Assembly: GCA_900314795.1 (NCBI GenBank)
Contig: OMWP01000001.1
Span: forward strand, 80,265 to 144,264
Source: an uncultured Eubacteriales bacterium
Lineage (GTDB): Bacteria > Bacillota > Clostridia > Oscillospirales > Acutalibacteraceae
DNA length: 64,000 bases
Reading direction: 5' to 3'
Position 1 is the stretch's first letter; every line of letters begins with the position of its first letter. Positions 34,518-43,005 of the stretch are shown in pieces. A program made the position numbers and the translations under genes. The notes beneath the pieces are model-generated. The model was not told the origin of the DNA. It saw nothing but the letters and a program-made list of their open reading frames with translations, and did not search any database.

Positions 34518-35843
34518 TCACTCTTTCGCGATTGCGTCCTCGATGATCTTCTGAGCGTTCTCGCACGCCTTGGACATCAGCTCAGGGTCATCGGGCTTCT
34601 GCCACGGATCAAGGAACGCGCCCTTCTGCTGGAGAGCGTCCTCCCAAACGGTGGTGTTGCGGGTGTAGGGACGGAAGTAGAGGCTGAATTCCTCTGCCTT
34701 GAGGAACGGAGAAACGTCCATGCCGTCGAATGCTTTAGTGAACGCGTCGGAAACGCCGGTCATACCGCCCATGGTAACGCCTTTTTCCGCCTGCAGCTTC
34801 TGGCCTTCCTCACCGCAGAGATAAGCGATCAGGCTGTAGCAGGATTCGGGATCCTTGACCTTAGCGGAAGCAGCCCAGCCAAGACCGTTGTAAGCGGACC
34901 AGCGCTCTTCCTTCTCGCAGGTGCCGTTGCCGTTGCGGTCAGCGTAGGGAAGCAGAGCCCAAGCGTAGTCAGCGTGATGCTCGGCAGTGTAGAACGCGTT
35001 GATCATCCAGGAGCCCTGAGTGATCATACCAACCTTGTTGGACTGGAACAGGGAGTCGGTGCCGGTCTCGGCAACAACGGACTGAGGAGCGCCTACGGTG
35101 AGGAGCTTACGCATCATTTCCATACCCGCCTTAGACTCGTCGGAGCCGATCTTGGTGCTCTTGTGATCATCGCCGACCACGTTGCCGCCGTAGGAATAGA
35201 TCAGGTTGTACCAACCATCCTGGTTGTTGGAGGTGTTCATCGCCATGCCGTAGATCTCGCCCTTGGAATCATCGGTGATCTTCTTAGCGGCATTGTACAT
35301 GTCTTCCCATGTCCACTTGTCGGTCGGATACTCTACGCCGTACTTGTCAAAGATCGCCTTGTTGTAGAGCAGCGCGATGGTGTCATGATCCTTCGGCAGA
35401 GCGAAGATCTTGCCGTCGGAGCGGGTGTACAGGTTCTTGACGCCCTCATAGTACTTGGACATATCGATGGAGCTGTCCTTCTCGACATAACTGGTCAGGT
35501 CGAGCAGAATGTCGTTCTCCATGTACATCTGAGCGGTGTTGGAGTGCATCCAGAATACGTCGGGCATGGTACCGCCGGAAGCGCCTGCCTCGAGCAGTGT
35601 CCAGTAGTTATCCCAGTCAACAACCTCTACGTTGACCTTGACGCCGGAAGTCTCGGTCCACTTGTCAGCGATTTCCTGGATACCCTTCTGCTGGTTGGAG
35701 TCCCAGATGTTGACGGTGATGGAGCTTGCCTTTGAGCCGGAGCCCTTTTTGTCGGAGCCGGAATCGGATTTCGATCCGCCGCAAGCGACCATCAGGGATG
35801 CAACCATCAGGATCGCGAGTAGTAATGCAACTATCTTTTTCAT
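34518..35843 (-). CDS. Sugar ABC transporter substrate-binding lipoprotein
   Basis: 441 residues from ATG 35843 (AGGAGG upstream; the earlier frame start at 35879 has none). Signal peptide with lipobox LMVAC, a Ser/Gly/Lys linker, then a family-1 solute-binding fold (ITVNIWDSNQQKGIQEIADK, FALPKDHDTIALLYNKAIFD, GSWMINAF). First gene of the importer operon. Ligand unknown; context points to raffinose-family oligosaccharides. Confidence 0.93.
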   Translation of the reverse strand: MKKIVALLLAILMVASLMVACGGSKSDSGSDKKGSGSKASSITVNIWDSNQQKGIQEIADKWTETSGVKVNVEVVDWDNYWTLLEAGASGGTMPDVFWMHSNTAQMYMENDILLDLTSYVEKDSSIDMSKYYEGVKNLYTRSDGKIFALPKDHDTIALLYNKAIFDKYGVEYPTDKWTWEDMYNAAKKITDDSKGEIYGMAMNTSNNQDGWYNLIYSYGGNVVGDDHKSTKIGSDESKAGMEMMRKLLTVGAPQSVVAETGTDSLFQSNKVGMITQGSWMINAFYTAEHHADYAWALLPYADRNGNGTCEKEERWSAYNGLGWAASAKVKDPESCYSLIAYLCGEEGQKLQAEKGVTMGGMTGVSDAFTKAFDGMDVSPFLKAEEFSLYFRPYTRNTTVWEDALQQKGAFLDPWQKPDDPELMSKACENAQKIIEDAIAKE

Positions 35844-35910
35844 TGTTTTCCTCCTGTGAATAAAGATTTTTGTGTCCAAACACTAAAATGTGGATAAGTA
35901 TTTGGATATT

Positions 35911-35934
35911 TTGCACAAGTTCGCCCTCTTGTGC
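35911..35934. promoter_or_regulatory. Candidate AraC-regulator site 1
   Basis: TTGCACAAG with GCACAAG repeated inversely as CTTGTGC after 8 bp, about 70-90 bp upstream of the binding-protein start, where an activator of a weak promoter would sit. Confidence 0.5.
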
Positions 35935-36137
35935 TTGCTTACAACGTCATTGTACTCTCTTATCTCACATTTTTCTATGGTGCGATGTGAGCCAAACATG
36001 GCTTTTTGTTGGAATTATTGCACCCAAAACGATAAATAGGAGTATTCTGTTGTATCGCATTATACATTTTGCTGTATATTTTATCAACATGTGCCGTCTT
36101 TGTTTGTTGGTTTTTATCGTGGAAAGCGTTCGTTAAG

Positions 36138-36168
36138 TTGCACAAAAACTCATATATATTTTGTGCAA
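36138..36168. promoter_or_regulatory. Candidate AraC-regulator site 2
   Basis: Perfect 10 bp inverted repeat TTGCACAAAA / TTTTGTGCAA with an 11 bp spacer, in the middle of the divergent region and sharing the TTGCACAA core with site 1. Confidence 0.55.
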
Positions 36169-36507
36169 TTAATCTTCGTGAAAACCTCTTATTATCTGGA
36201 AAAACGCAGTGTTTATGGGGCTTTTTTCAAGGGGGTTTCGGCTCAAATTTCCGTGTTTCAAGAAGATTATAATAGATTTTTTGTTATAATGCAACATTTA
36301 GTTATGTTTTTATCACATCTGCCTATAGTCTTTTTGGTTTTTTTCCTTTACACTAAAGCTGTCGAGTAGTTTCTCGGCAGAAAACCATTCCAATGGCGCT
36401 TGCTCACTCCACGATATGAGCGGCGTACATCCTAAAGGAGGTACTGTCAACCCGTAAGGCTTGCGGTGCGGCAGCGTGGAGACCTGTCGTAATGCGGAGT
36501 GTTCCTG

Positions 36508-36537
36508 ATATAAATGAAAATATGATATCATTTATAT
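36508..36537. promoter_or_regulatory. Inverted repeat upstream of the ATPase gene
   Basis: ATATAAATGA and TCATTTATAT separated by 10 bp, about 55 bp before the ATPase start. Possible operator or part of its promoter. Confidence 0.45.
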
Positions 36538-36591
36538 ATGCGTATGCCCGTGAGGCGATTTTGCGGAGGCATTTTCGTCAGAGCCGATTTT

Positions 36592-37740
36592 ATGTCCGAA
36601 GTAATTTTAAAAGGAATCAAGAAAATCTATGACAACAAAGTGACCGCCGTACACGACGTCAACCTGACCATCAAGGACAAGGAATTCATCGTGCTGGTCG
36701 GACCCTCCGGCTGCGGCAAATCCACCACCCTGCGCATGGTCGCCGGTCTTGAGGACATCTCTGACGGCGAGCTGTACATCGACGGCGCTTTGATGAACGA
36801 CATCGTCCCGAAGGACAGAGACATCGCGATGGTTTTCCAGAACTATGCGCTGTATCCGCACATGACCGTGCGCGACAACATGGCTTTTGCCCTGAAGCTC
36901 AAGAGAACGCCCAAGGCGGACATCGACGCAAAGGTCAATGAGGTCGCCAACATTCTCGGCATCACCCAGTATCTTGACCGTAAGCCCAAGGCGCTTTCCG
37001 GCGGTCAGAGACAGCGTGTCGCGATCGGCAGAGCGATGGTCAGAAACCCGAAGGTATTCCTGATGGACGAGCCGCTCTCAAACCTTGACGCAAAGCTGAG
37101 GAACGAGATGCGCGCCGAGATCATCAAGCTGCGCCAGCGCATCAACACCACCTTTATGTATGTTACCCATGACCAGACCGAGGCGATGACGCTCGCCGAC
37201 CGTATCGTTATCATGAAGGACGGCTACGTCAACCAGATCGGTACGCCTCAGGAGCTGTTCGACAGACCGGTCAACCTCTTTGTCGCCGGCTTCATCGGCA
37301 TGCCCGTCATGAACTTCTTCAAGGGCAGCAAGCTGCTCTTAGAGGACGGCAAGTACTTTGCCGAGATCCGCGGCGAGAAGTTCGAGCTCAGCGACTTCCA
37401 GCAGAAGGCGCTCAAAGCGAAGGGCGCAAAGCCCACCAACATCGTTGCGGGCGTTCGTCCGCAGCACATCACCGTCGGCGAGGGCAAGCTCAGCGCGAAG
37501 ATCGAAGTCAGCGAGATGATGGGCACCGAGTACAACATCCATGCTCTCAGCGGTGACGACGCCGTCGTCATGGTCATCCCGACCGTCGGTCTGACCGCGG
37601 ATGTATCCATGGGCACTACCGTCAAATTCGACGTGGCTCCCGAGCTGATCCAGCTCTTTGACGAAGAGAGCGGCAACAACCTGATCTGGTATGACGAAGA
37701 ATCGGCGAAGGCAAACGCTCCCGAATGTGCTAAATTCTGA
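36592..37740 (+). CDS. msmK: Sugar ABC transporter ATPase, MsmK/UgpC type
   Basis: 382 residues from ATG 36592, the normal family start (MSEVILKGI); an ATG at 36538 would add an unusual extension. Walker A GPSGCGKST (about 37-45), Q-loop, signature LSGGQRQR, Walker B VFLMDEPLSNLD, H-loop MYVTHDQ, then a C-terminal TOBE regulatory domain. MsmK-type ATPases often energise several CUT1 importers, consistent with its separate, divergent transcription. Symbol given by family resemblance. Confidence 0.9.
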   Translation: MSEVILKGIKKIYDNKVTAVHDVNLTIKDKEFIVLVGPSGCGKSTTLRMVAGLEDISDGELYIDGALMNDIVPKDRDIAMVFQNYALYPHMTVRDNMAFALKLKRTPKADIDAKVNEVANILGITQYLDRKPKALSGGQRQRVAIGRAMVRNPKVFLMDEPLSNLDAKLRNEMRAEIIKLRQRINTTFMYVTHDQTEAMTLADRIVIMKDGYVNQIGTPQELFDRPVNLFVAGFIGMPVMNFFKGSKLLLEDGKYFAEIRGEKFELSDFQQKALKAKGAKPTNIVAGVRPQHITVGEGKLSAKIEVSEMMGTEYNIHALSGDDAVVMVIPTVGLTADVSMGTTVKFDVAPELIQLFDEESGNNLIWYDEESAKANAPECAKF

Positions 37741-37840
37741 TCAAGCATTTGATGTATTAGAGTCTCTCCTTTCCAAAAATGTTTTTTACTTTTTTCTTCA
37801 TTTTTTTCATTGTTAATTCTCTAATACGTTTCCTTTCCAG

Positions 37841-37879
37841 ATCCCCCGAGCGGTCCTTTTCCTACCGCTCGGGGGATTT
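37841..37879 (+). terminator. Strong terminator after the ATPase gene
   Basis: 14 bp perfect stem (ATCCCCCGAGCGGT / ACCGCTCGGGGGAT) followed by TT, 100 bp after the stop. Confidence 0.85.
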
Positions 37880-37924
37880 CGTCAGGCGGAAGTTCTGCGT
37901 CTGCTCCCGAATTGATGATTTTCC

Positions 37925-37953
37925 TTTTCATTTATCGGCACAGATGCTATAAT
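37925..37953 (+). promoter_or_regulatory. Probable promoter upstream of MITE E
   Basis: TTTTCA (37925-37930), 17 bp, TATAAT (37948-37953), 10 bp before MITE E. The transcript would run through the MITE into the YcxB-like gene. Confidence 0.5.
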
Positions 37954-37962
37954 ACTGTATAA

Positions 37963-38113
37963 TACTAAGTAGCAATAAAAAGCTTTAAAAAGATATTAGC
38001 GGAGAATTTCGCAGAACAAGGCGGAGGGCGCAGGCAGGCTGGCGCCTGTCAAGACTGACAGTTATACGGAATTCTCCGCAATAGATATTAAAGTGTTTTA
38101 TTGCTACTTAGTA
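37963..38113. mobile_element. MITE-like repeat, copy E (151 bp)
   Basis: Ends TACTAAGTAGCAATAAA / TTTATTGCTACTTAGTA pair with each other and differ together from copies A-D. The central hairpin is GGCAGGC-TGGC-GCCTGTC. Flanked by TAA on both sides. Confidence 0.85.
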
Positions 38114-38182
38114 TAACGAATGATCGACCCCATACCGCATCATATGTGACGCGGCACTTCACCAACAGTTAAGGAGGATCCT

Positions 38183-38707
38183 ATGCAACCGAAATTCGAA
38201 TCTCAGTTTGAGCGCACCTTTGACATCGAACAGGAATTGTCCCGTTATATGCACCTCACCTCGCCGCCGATGATCGCGAGCCTTGTGATACTGGGCGTGA
38301 TCTTTGTCGTCAACCTGGTGATGATGCTGTTCGTCGGCATGCTCTATGCCAACATGGCGGTTTTCGCCATGTGCGTCATGGTGCTGTTCGTCCTGCTGCT
38401 CCGCTACTATCTGGCGGTTCAGGCGGCAAAAAAGCGGTTTGCCGAGGATACCAACAACAAGGGCGTCGTCACCGTGACCGCTACCCTGACCGACGAGGAG
38501 CTGATCAGCGAATCCTCCGACCGCGAGGATCCTGTCCTCATCCCGCACAGCGAGTTCACCAAGGTATTCGTCACCAAGCATTATTATATGATCCAGACCG
38601 TCGAAAAGATGGTATATGTATTCAAAAAGGGCGCTTTTTCTATCGGCAAGGAGGAGGAGTTCCTCCCCTATGTACAGCAGATCATAGAGAACAACAAGCG
38701 CAAGTGA
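38183..38707 (+). CDS. YcxB-like membrane protein
   Basis: 174 residues. Two membrane helices (about 30-52 and 58-80) and a C-terminal cytosolic domain with TLTDEELISES and IPHSEFTKVFVTKHYYMI, like the YcxB-like domain (PF14317). Function unknown. AAGGAGGATC precedes ATG 38183. It starts 13 bp before galM's own leader and may be co-transcribed with it. Confidence 0.75.
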   Translation: MQPKFESQFERTFDIEQELSRYMHLTSPPMIASLVILGVIFVVNLVMMLFVGMLYANMAVFAMCVMVLFVLLLRYYLAVQAAKKRFAEDTNNKGVVTVTATLTDEELISESSDREDPVLIPHSEFTKVFVTKHYYMIQTVEKMVYVFKKGAFSIGKEEEFLPYVQQIIENNKRK

Positions 38708-38720
38708 TCGGTGCGATATC

Positions 38721-39776
38721 ATGATCAGGATTATCACAGAGCCGTTCGGCGTGATCACAAACGGCAACAACGTGACGAGATTTGTCATGGAGAATGAAAA
38801 CGGGATGAAGGTCGCCGTGCTCGACTACGGCTGTACCGTACAAAGCATCCTCGTGCCCGATCGGGACGGCGTGCTTCGGGATGTCGCTCTCGGCTATGAT
38901 GACGCTTCCTATTATGAAAAGGGAAGCTGCTTTTTCGGCGCGTTCGTCGGACGGTACGCGAACCGCATCAAAAACGCCGCGTTCACCTTGAACGGGAAAA
39001 CCTATCGTCTGAACAAGAATGAGGGCGAAAATCATCTTCACGGCACATTTGCGCACCGCCTTTTTGACGGTGTTGTCAAGGATAACGCGGTCGAATTCCG
39101 CTTTGAGAGCCCACCGTCGGAGGAGGGCTATCCCGGCACGCTCAAAGGAAAGGTGCTGTACCGTCTGACAGAGGACAACGCGCTTGAGATCGAGTACACC
39201 GCCGTGTGCGACGAGGACACCGTGATCAACCTCACCAATCATACCTACTTCAACCTCAACGGTCAGGACGGCTCCGATGTGCTTGACCACACGATGCGGC
39301 TCCATGCCGACAGCTTTACGGAGCTCAATGAGAGTCAGCTTCCCACAGGGCACATCCTCCGTGTGGAGGGTACACCGCTTGATTTCCGCCGAGAGAAACC
39401 GATCGGCGCGGACATCGCTGCCGATTATCAACAGCTTCGACTGACCCGAGGTTACGACCATCATATGATCCTCAGCGGCACAAAAGGAAAGCTTAAAGAG
39501 GCTGCTGTCGTAAAAAGCAAAATCTCCGGAATCGCCATGACTGCACTGACCACCCAACCCGGCGTTCAATTGTATACAGGTAACTTCATTCATGAGGACG
39601 CCGCGCCGCACGGCAAGGGGTTCGTTCCATACCCTCGCTATGGTGGATTCTGTCTGGAGACACAGGGCTTTCCGGATGCAGTCAATCATCCCGACTTTCC
39701 CGATACAGTGCTGACAAAAGACAAAGTTTATCACAGTAAAACGATATATCGATTTACTGTATACGCGAATGAGTGA
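38721..39776 (+). CDS. galM: Aldose 1-epimerase (galactose mutarotase)
   Basis: 351 residues. Catalytic His174 in LTNHTYFNL, substrate His in ENHLHG, and the C-terminal catalytic Glu in GGFCLETQGFPDAVNHPDFP. Interconverts alpha and beta anomers of galactose or glucose, feeding GalK. No signal peptide. Starts 13 bp after the YcxB-like gene. Confidence 0.93.
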   Translation: MIRIITEPFGVITNGNNVTRFVMENENGMKVAVLDYGCTVQSILVPDRDGVLRDVALGYDDASYYEKGSCFFGAFVGRYANRIKNAAFTLNGKTYRLNKNEGENHLHGTFAHRLFDGVVKDNAVEFRFESPPSEEGYPGTLKGKVLYRLTEDNALEIEYTAVCDEDTVINLTNHTYFNLNGQDGSDVLDHTMRLHADSFTELNESQLPTGHILRVEGTPLDFRREKPIGADIAADYQQLRLTRGYDHHMILSGTKGKLKEAAVVKSKISGIAMTALTTQPGVQLYTGNFIHEDAAPHGKGFVPYPRYGGFCLETQGFPDAVNHPDFPDTVLTKDKVYHSKTIYRFTVYANE

Positions 39777-40080
39777 GCCTTGCTGCTCGTTTCGTAAGAG
39801 AAAAGTGCCGATAAAAAGGGCTTTTCGCTCGGAAAGTCAGTGATCAAGCCTTTCTTCATTTCATAAAGCCGCTTGATGATTTCACTTAGCTGAACAAAAA
39901 TGTTAGTCACCGTATCACCGTTTCTTTATACAAGAAAGCGCGCTTTGCGCGCATTTCGCATCGCCATCGCTCGTTGCCGCACAGCGGCAAACTGAGCGGG
40001 CATACAAATCTTTTTTTCTTTACGGAAACGAGCAGTTTCCTGTAAAGCAAAAAAGGAACCGGGGAAACCGGCTCCGAAAC
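39777..40080. other. Intergenic 3' flank of the split macrodomain gene
   Basis: No gene. Its first half and last 30 bp match the 3' flank of the element's own macrodomain gene (about 52970-53147). About 115 bp here (roughly 39935-40045, with hairpins GCGCGC and TTGCCGC/GCGGCAA) is absent from that copy. Imperfect inverted repeats (CTGCTCGTTTCGTAAG near 39783, CTTTACGGAAACGAGCAG near 40018) bound the stretch. Confidence 0.6.
40055..40075 (-). terminator. Terminator of the split macrodomain gene
   Basis: Minus-strand GGAGCCGG loop CGGTTCC with a TTTTTT tail, directly after the stop at 40081. A close copy follows the element's intact macrodomain gene. Confidence 0.75.
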
Positions 40081-40503
40081 TTAACGATTCAACAGGTCGC
40101 GATAGATCATCAGGTCGTCATCCTTGAACACATTGAAGATGACCTTACTATCGCTGCCTGTTGTTTTTTTATACTCCTTGACTGTCGATACGGCGATCTC
40201 AGCCGCTTCTCTCTGCGGGAATCCGAACACGCCTGTGGAGATACAGCAGAACGCGATGCTCTCACAGCCGTTTTCTTCCGCGAGTTGCAAGCAGGAGAGG
40301 TAACAGCTTTTCAGCAATTCACAGTGTTCTTCGGTGAGTCTGCCGCTGACGATCGGTCCCACCGTGTGGAGAACATATCGGCACGGCAGGTTGTAGGCAG
40401 GGGTGATCTTCGCCTGACCCGTCGGCTCCTCGTGCCCCTGCTCGCGCATGATCTCGTAGCATTTGTAGCGCAGTGACAGCCCCGCGGCGCTGTGGATGCA
40501 GTT
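40081..40503 (-). pseudogene. C-terminal half of a zinc-macrodomain ADP-ribosylhydrolase gene, cut by the element
   Basis: Codons for N plus 139 residues (CIHSAAGLSLRYK to DLLNR) continue exactly the frame that stops at Asn120 of the fragment at 55140-55499. Together they give a 259-residue protein against 258 for the element's intact copy. The half holds AKITPAYNLPCRYVLHTVGP and the C-terminal AFCCISTGVFGFP loop. Upstream of 40503 the DNA is recombinase-gene sequence, so this half has no start of its own; the recombinase frame reads through it in another phase. About 88% identical to the matching part of the intact copy at 53148. Confidence 0.88.
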
Positions 40504-42304
40504 TACAATCCTTATCCGAATCACACATTTGGGCAGAAAGGGACGAAGCGCAGGTTTTATCTGCGTTTTCAGTCCCCTCAAACAGCTCGGAATAATCCTC
40601 GTCGGAACAGCCCTTGATGAAGATATGGCAGACGCGTTCGCCGTTCTCGGTGGTAACATAGATTCGTTCCACTACCGATCGAATAAGCGAGGTCAGCACC
40701 TCCGGCGTTGCTTCCTTTGCGTATTCGGCAAAGGACAGCAGAACCTTTCTGATCTGTTTTAGTTCCGTTTCGATGTTGCGGGATTCGCTTTTCAGCGCTT
40801 CGATCCTGCTCAGAACCGCTTGCTGTTTTTCGAGCTCGTCCTTCAAGCTGTTGATGTCCTCTTGATAGAACGGCTTGATGTCGTCGTCGGCATCGCGCAT
40901 ATTTCTGATTTGCGCCGCGATGTCGGCTTTTATCTTTTCGACCGCTTTCTTTGTATCGCGATACTCTCGCTCATTCTCGTCGGAAAGGATCAGCCTGTCG
41001 ATGCGCTCCTGTATCAGCTCATAGTAGTATTCGCTGTTCTCGTCGTTAATCTCGGATAGCTTCTTTACGACAAATTCATCTGTCAGCACACCGTCAACAG
41101 CGATAAAACCGCATTCCTTTTTACGGTAGCCGGGGCAGGTATATTTGAAGCGCGGTTTGCCGTTCGTCCATCGGTCTGATTCGGAGGTGACGTTCAGCCG
41201 CTTACCGCAATACGGACAGTGGATCAGTCCGGCAAGCAGCGCGTTAGTACGCCTGTGCGGACGGTTATATCTCTTGGCGATCTCCGCTAACAACTTTTGG
41301 GTCTGTATCCATTCCTTCGAGGATATGATCCCTTCGTGTCGGCCGACCGCAATGATCCACTCCGACACATCCCTGTTTCTCCTGCCCTGTGAGAACTTGG
41401 GATTGAAGAATGTGGAATCATCATCCTCGATCTTATACTGATCAGTTCTATTATACACCGAAATGCCCGAATGTCCATCATAATCTGATGATTCTCCGTA
41501 AACATTTGCGTCTTGATCGAGAAAGTATTGATAGGCTCTCTCATCGGCGGTACAATAAATCGGATTGCGCAGAATGTCCTTCACGGCAAGCTCTGTGAAC
41601 TCCGCCCCCTGCTTCGTTTTGTGATCTTCTCCGATAATGGTTGCCGTTTTGCAAATGGATCGCTCCTGCAAAAAGGTTTTAAATATCTTTTGAACAAGCT
41701 TCTTTTCGTCATTGAGGCTGACAAGGTAAGTGATCGCCGTTTTATTCTTACCTGAGCCTACCGACACACGCTTTGTGGTGAATCCCGTCGGCGCTCTGCC
41801 GCCTAACCATCTGCCGTCCTTGGATAGCTCCATCAGGTTATCCTGAATACGTTCGGTGATCGTATCGCGCTCAAACTCAGCAATGATGGCAAGCACCTGA
41901 ATGATGATCTTTGAGGTGCTGATCTGCGTATTGATATTATTGGAACACACTAAGAGAGTTACATCAAAGCGCTCGAAGTATTCGAGCAGGCGCATCAAAT
42001 CGGCAGTCTTACGACTGATACGGTCGAGCTTGTAACAGGCAACAGCCTTTATCTTGCCGTTCTCGATATCGTGAAGCAGACGCTGAAAATCAGGCCGGTC
42101 GGAATAATAGCCGCTCAGTCCTTTGTCCTCATAGTGTTCAAACTCATAGTCATCGGGAAGGCTGAGTTGGAGCTTGGCGTAGTCGGCGCTCTGCTTGAAC
42201 TGAACGCCGATACTGTCGCCTTTATGAGTGATCCTTGATTTTCTGGCGTAGATGGCTACCTTACGGTCGTCGTCTGCAAAAGAGATCCTGTTTTTCTTTT
42301 TCAT
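40319..42304 (-). CDS. Large serine recombinase (integrase) of the element, stop codon in host DNA
   Basis: 661 residues from ATG 42304 (AAGGAGGAGAG upstream). Resolvase domain with catalytic Ser23 in YARKS, recombinase domain, zinc ribbon (CPYCGKRL ... CPGYRKKECG, about 385-425) and a coiled coil (about 470-540): the usual build of transposon/phage large serine integrases. Codon 601 (AAA) lies at the crossover; the last 60 residues are read out of phase from the host macrodomain gene. In the excised circle the same frame would instead stay open into the HTH-repeat gene. It catalyses integration and, with a helper, excision. Confidence 0.93.
   Translation of the reverse strand: MKKKNRISFADDDRKVAIYARKSRITHKGDSIGVQFKQSADYAKLQLSLPDDYEFEHYEDKGLSGYYSDRPDFQRLLHDIENGKIKAVACYKLDRISRKTADLMRLLEYFERFDVTLLVCSNNINTQISTSKIIIQVLAIIAEFERDTITERIQDNLMELSKDGRWLGGRAPTGFTTKRVSVGSGKNKTAITYLVSLNDEKKLVQKIFKTFLQERSICKTATIIGEDHKTKQGAEFTELAVKDILRNPIYCTADERAYQYFLDQDANVYGESSDYDGHSGISVYNRTDQYKIEDDDSTFFNPKFSQGRRNRDVSEWIIAVGRHEGIISSKEWIQTQKLLAEIAKRYNRPHRRTNALLAGLIHCPYCGKRLNVTSESDRWTNGKPRFKYTCPGYRKKECGFIAVDGVLTDEFVVKKLSEINDENSEYYYELIQERIDRLILSDENEREYRDTKKAVEKIKADIAAQIRNMRDADDDIKPFYQEDINSLKDELEKQQAVLSRIEALKSESRNIETELKQIRKVLLSFAEYAKEATPEVLTSLIRSVVERIYVTTENGERVCHIFIKGCSDEDYSELFEGTENADKTCASSLSAQMCDSDKDCKLHPQRRGAVTALQMLRDHARAGARGADGSGEDHPCLQPAVPICSPHGGTDRQRQTHRRTL
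40478..40527 (-). other. Left attachment site of the element
   Basis: Junction of host and element DNA. Crossover dinucleotide AA at 40503-40502 (minus strand) within the Asn codon of CIDN. The element arm TGTGTGATT (minus strand, 40527-40519) and TAAGG are the left half of the deduced attP. Confidence 0.8.
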
Positions 42305-42323
42305 TGATAACTCTCCTCCTTGT

Positions 42324-42349
42324 GTGGGGCAGGTACAAGCCTGCCCCAC
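42324..42349 (-). terminator. Hairpin between the 66-residue gene and the recombinase
   Basis: 10 bp perfect stem GTGGGGCAGG / CCTGCCCCAC with a 6 bp loop, just before the recombinase ribosome site. Few Ts follow, so attenuation or mRNA processing is as likely as termination. Confidence 0.6.
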
Positions 42350-42358
42350 TTGAATTCT

Positions 42359-42559
42359 TTATGCGGCAATCAGTAATTGGAATTCCTTTCTGCCTATATG
42401 TATGATCCGGATGTTCTCCTTGATCGTTTTCAGCTCACTCGCCGAGCAGTGGCTGAGGGGCGCCGTAGCATGATTTGCAAGCGACGTCTGAAACTCTTTG
42501 ATAAACTTTTTGCTGTTTGCACCCATATGAATGACTGCTGAACTGCAAGTATTTGACAA
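42359..42559 (-). CDS. Small protein upstream of the recombinase
   Basis: 66 residues from TTG 42559 with AAGGAGG 8-9 bp upstream. Sequence is SNTCSSAVIHMGANSKKFIK at the start, then a Lys/Ile-rich C-terminal half; no membrane helix. No family recognised. Position 54 bp before the recombinase suggests a small regulator or recombination-directionality factor, which is inference only. Confidence 0.5.
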   Translation of the reverse strand: MSNTCSSAVIHMGANSKKFIKEFQTSLANHATAPLSHCSASELKTIKENIRIIHIGRKEFQLLIAA

Positions 42560-43005
42560 ATTATATAGCCTCCTTGTCTTATGAAAAGCGTAAACGCATT
42601 TTAACCTTCAAGGGAGCAAGCCTATATAGTTTAATTATAACAGCTGCTTTTGATCTCGCGAAGCGGTAAACTGACGAAAAGCGTCGATGCTATTTCTGTC
42701 GTTTCTGTGTAAGCCGTCGGTTCAACCTATTAAGGCTGTGATCACTGCTGCGCCGAACTAAATCAGGCGGAACAGTATGGCAGATAAAGGCGCACGCGCC
42801 TGTCAACCGTCTACTGTCAACCGAGGGTAAAGACTTTTTAAACCAACACGGTTTGTCCCTTTTAGGTATTTTATTATTTTTCTTACTATTATTGGTTTAC
42901 ATAGTTTACAAACACAGAGAAACCTACTGTTTATCAGGCTTTGTATTGTCAACCGAGATGTCAACCAAACGTCAACCGAGTTGTCAACTCGGAGAGTTTA
43001 ACAGG
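42560..43005. other. Non-coding region with iteron-like repeats
   Basis: About 450 bp without a gene. Contains a possible minus-strand -10 box (TATAAT, 42639-42634), a short GACG..CGTC hairpin near 42672, and most of the GTCAACC repeat array described separately. Confidence 0.5.

Larger units (their letters stand above)
35844..36591. other. Long AT-rich divergent regulatory region
   Basis: About 750 bp between the importer operon and the ATPase gene. No protein gene. It holds two TTGCAC-type palindromes (35911-35934, 36138-36168), single TTGCAC-like half sites, two TATAAT boxes (36268-36273, 36285-36290) without good -35 partners, an orphan AAAGGAGG sequence near 36435 not followed by a start codon, and an inverted repeat at 36508-36537. 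Confidence 0.6.

Noticed and set aside
36110..36135. Catabolite (cre) site near TGGAAAGCGTT
   Set aside because: The central CG is one base out of register with the cre consensus.
38682..39734. 350-residue minus-strand frame
   Set aside because: Antisense to galM, which has clear catalytic motifs.
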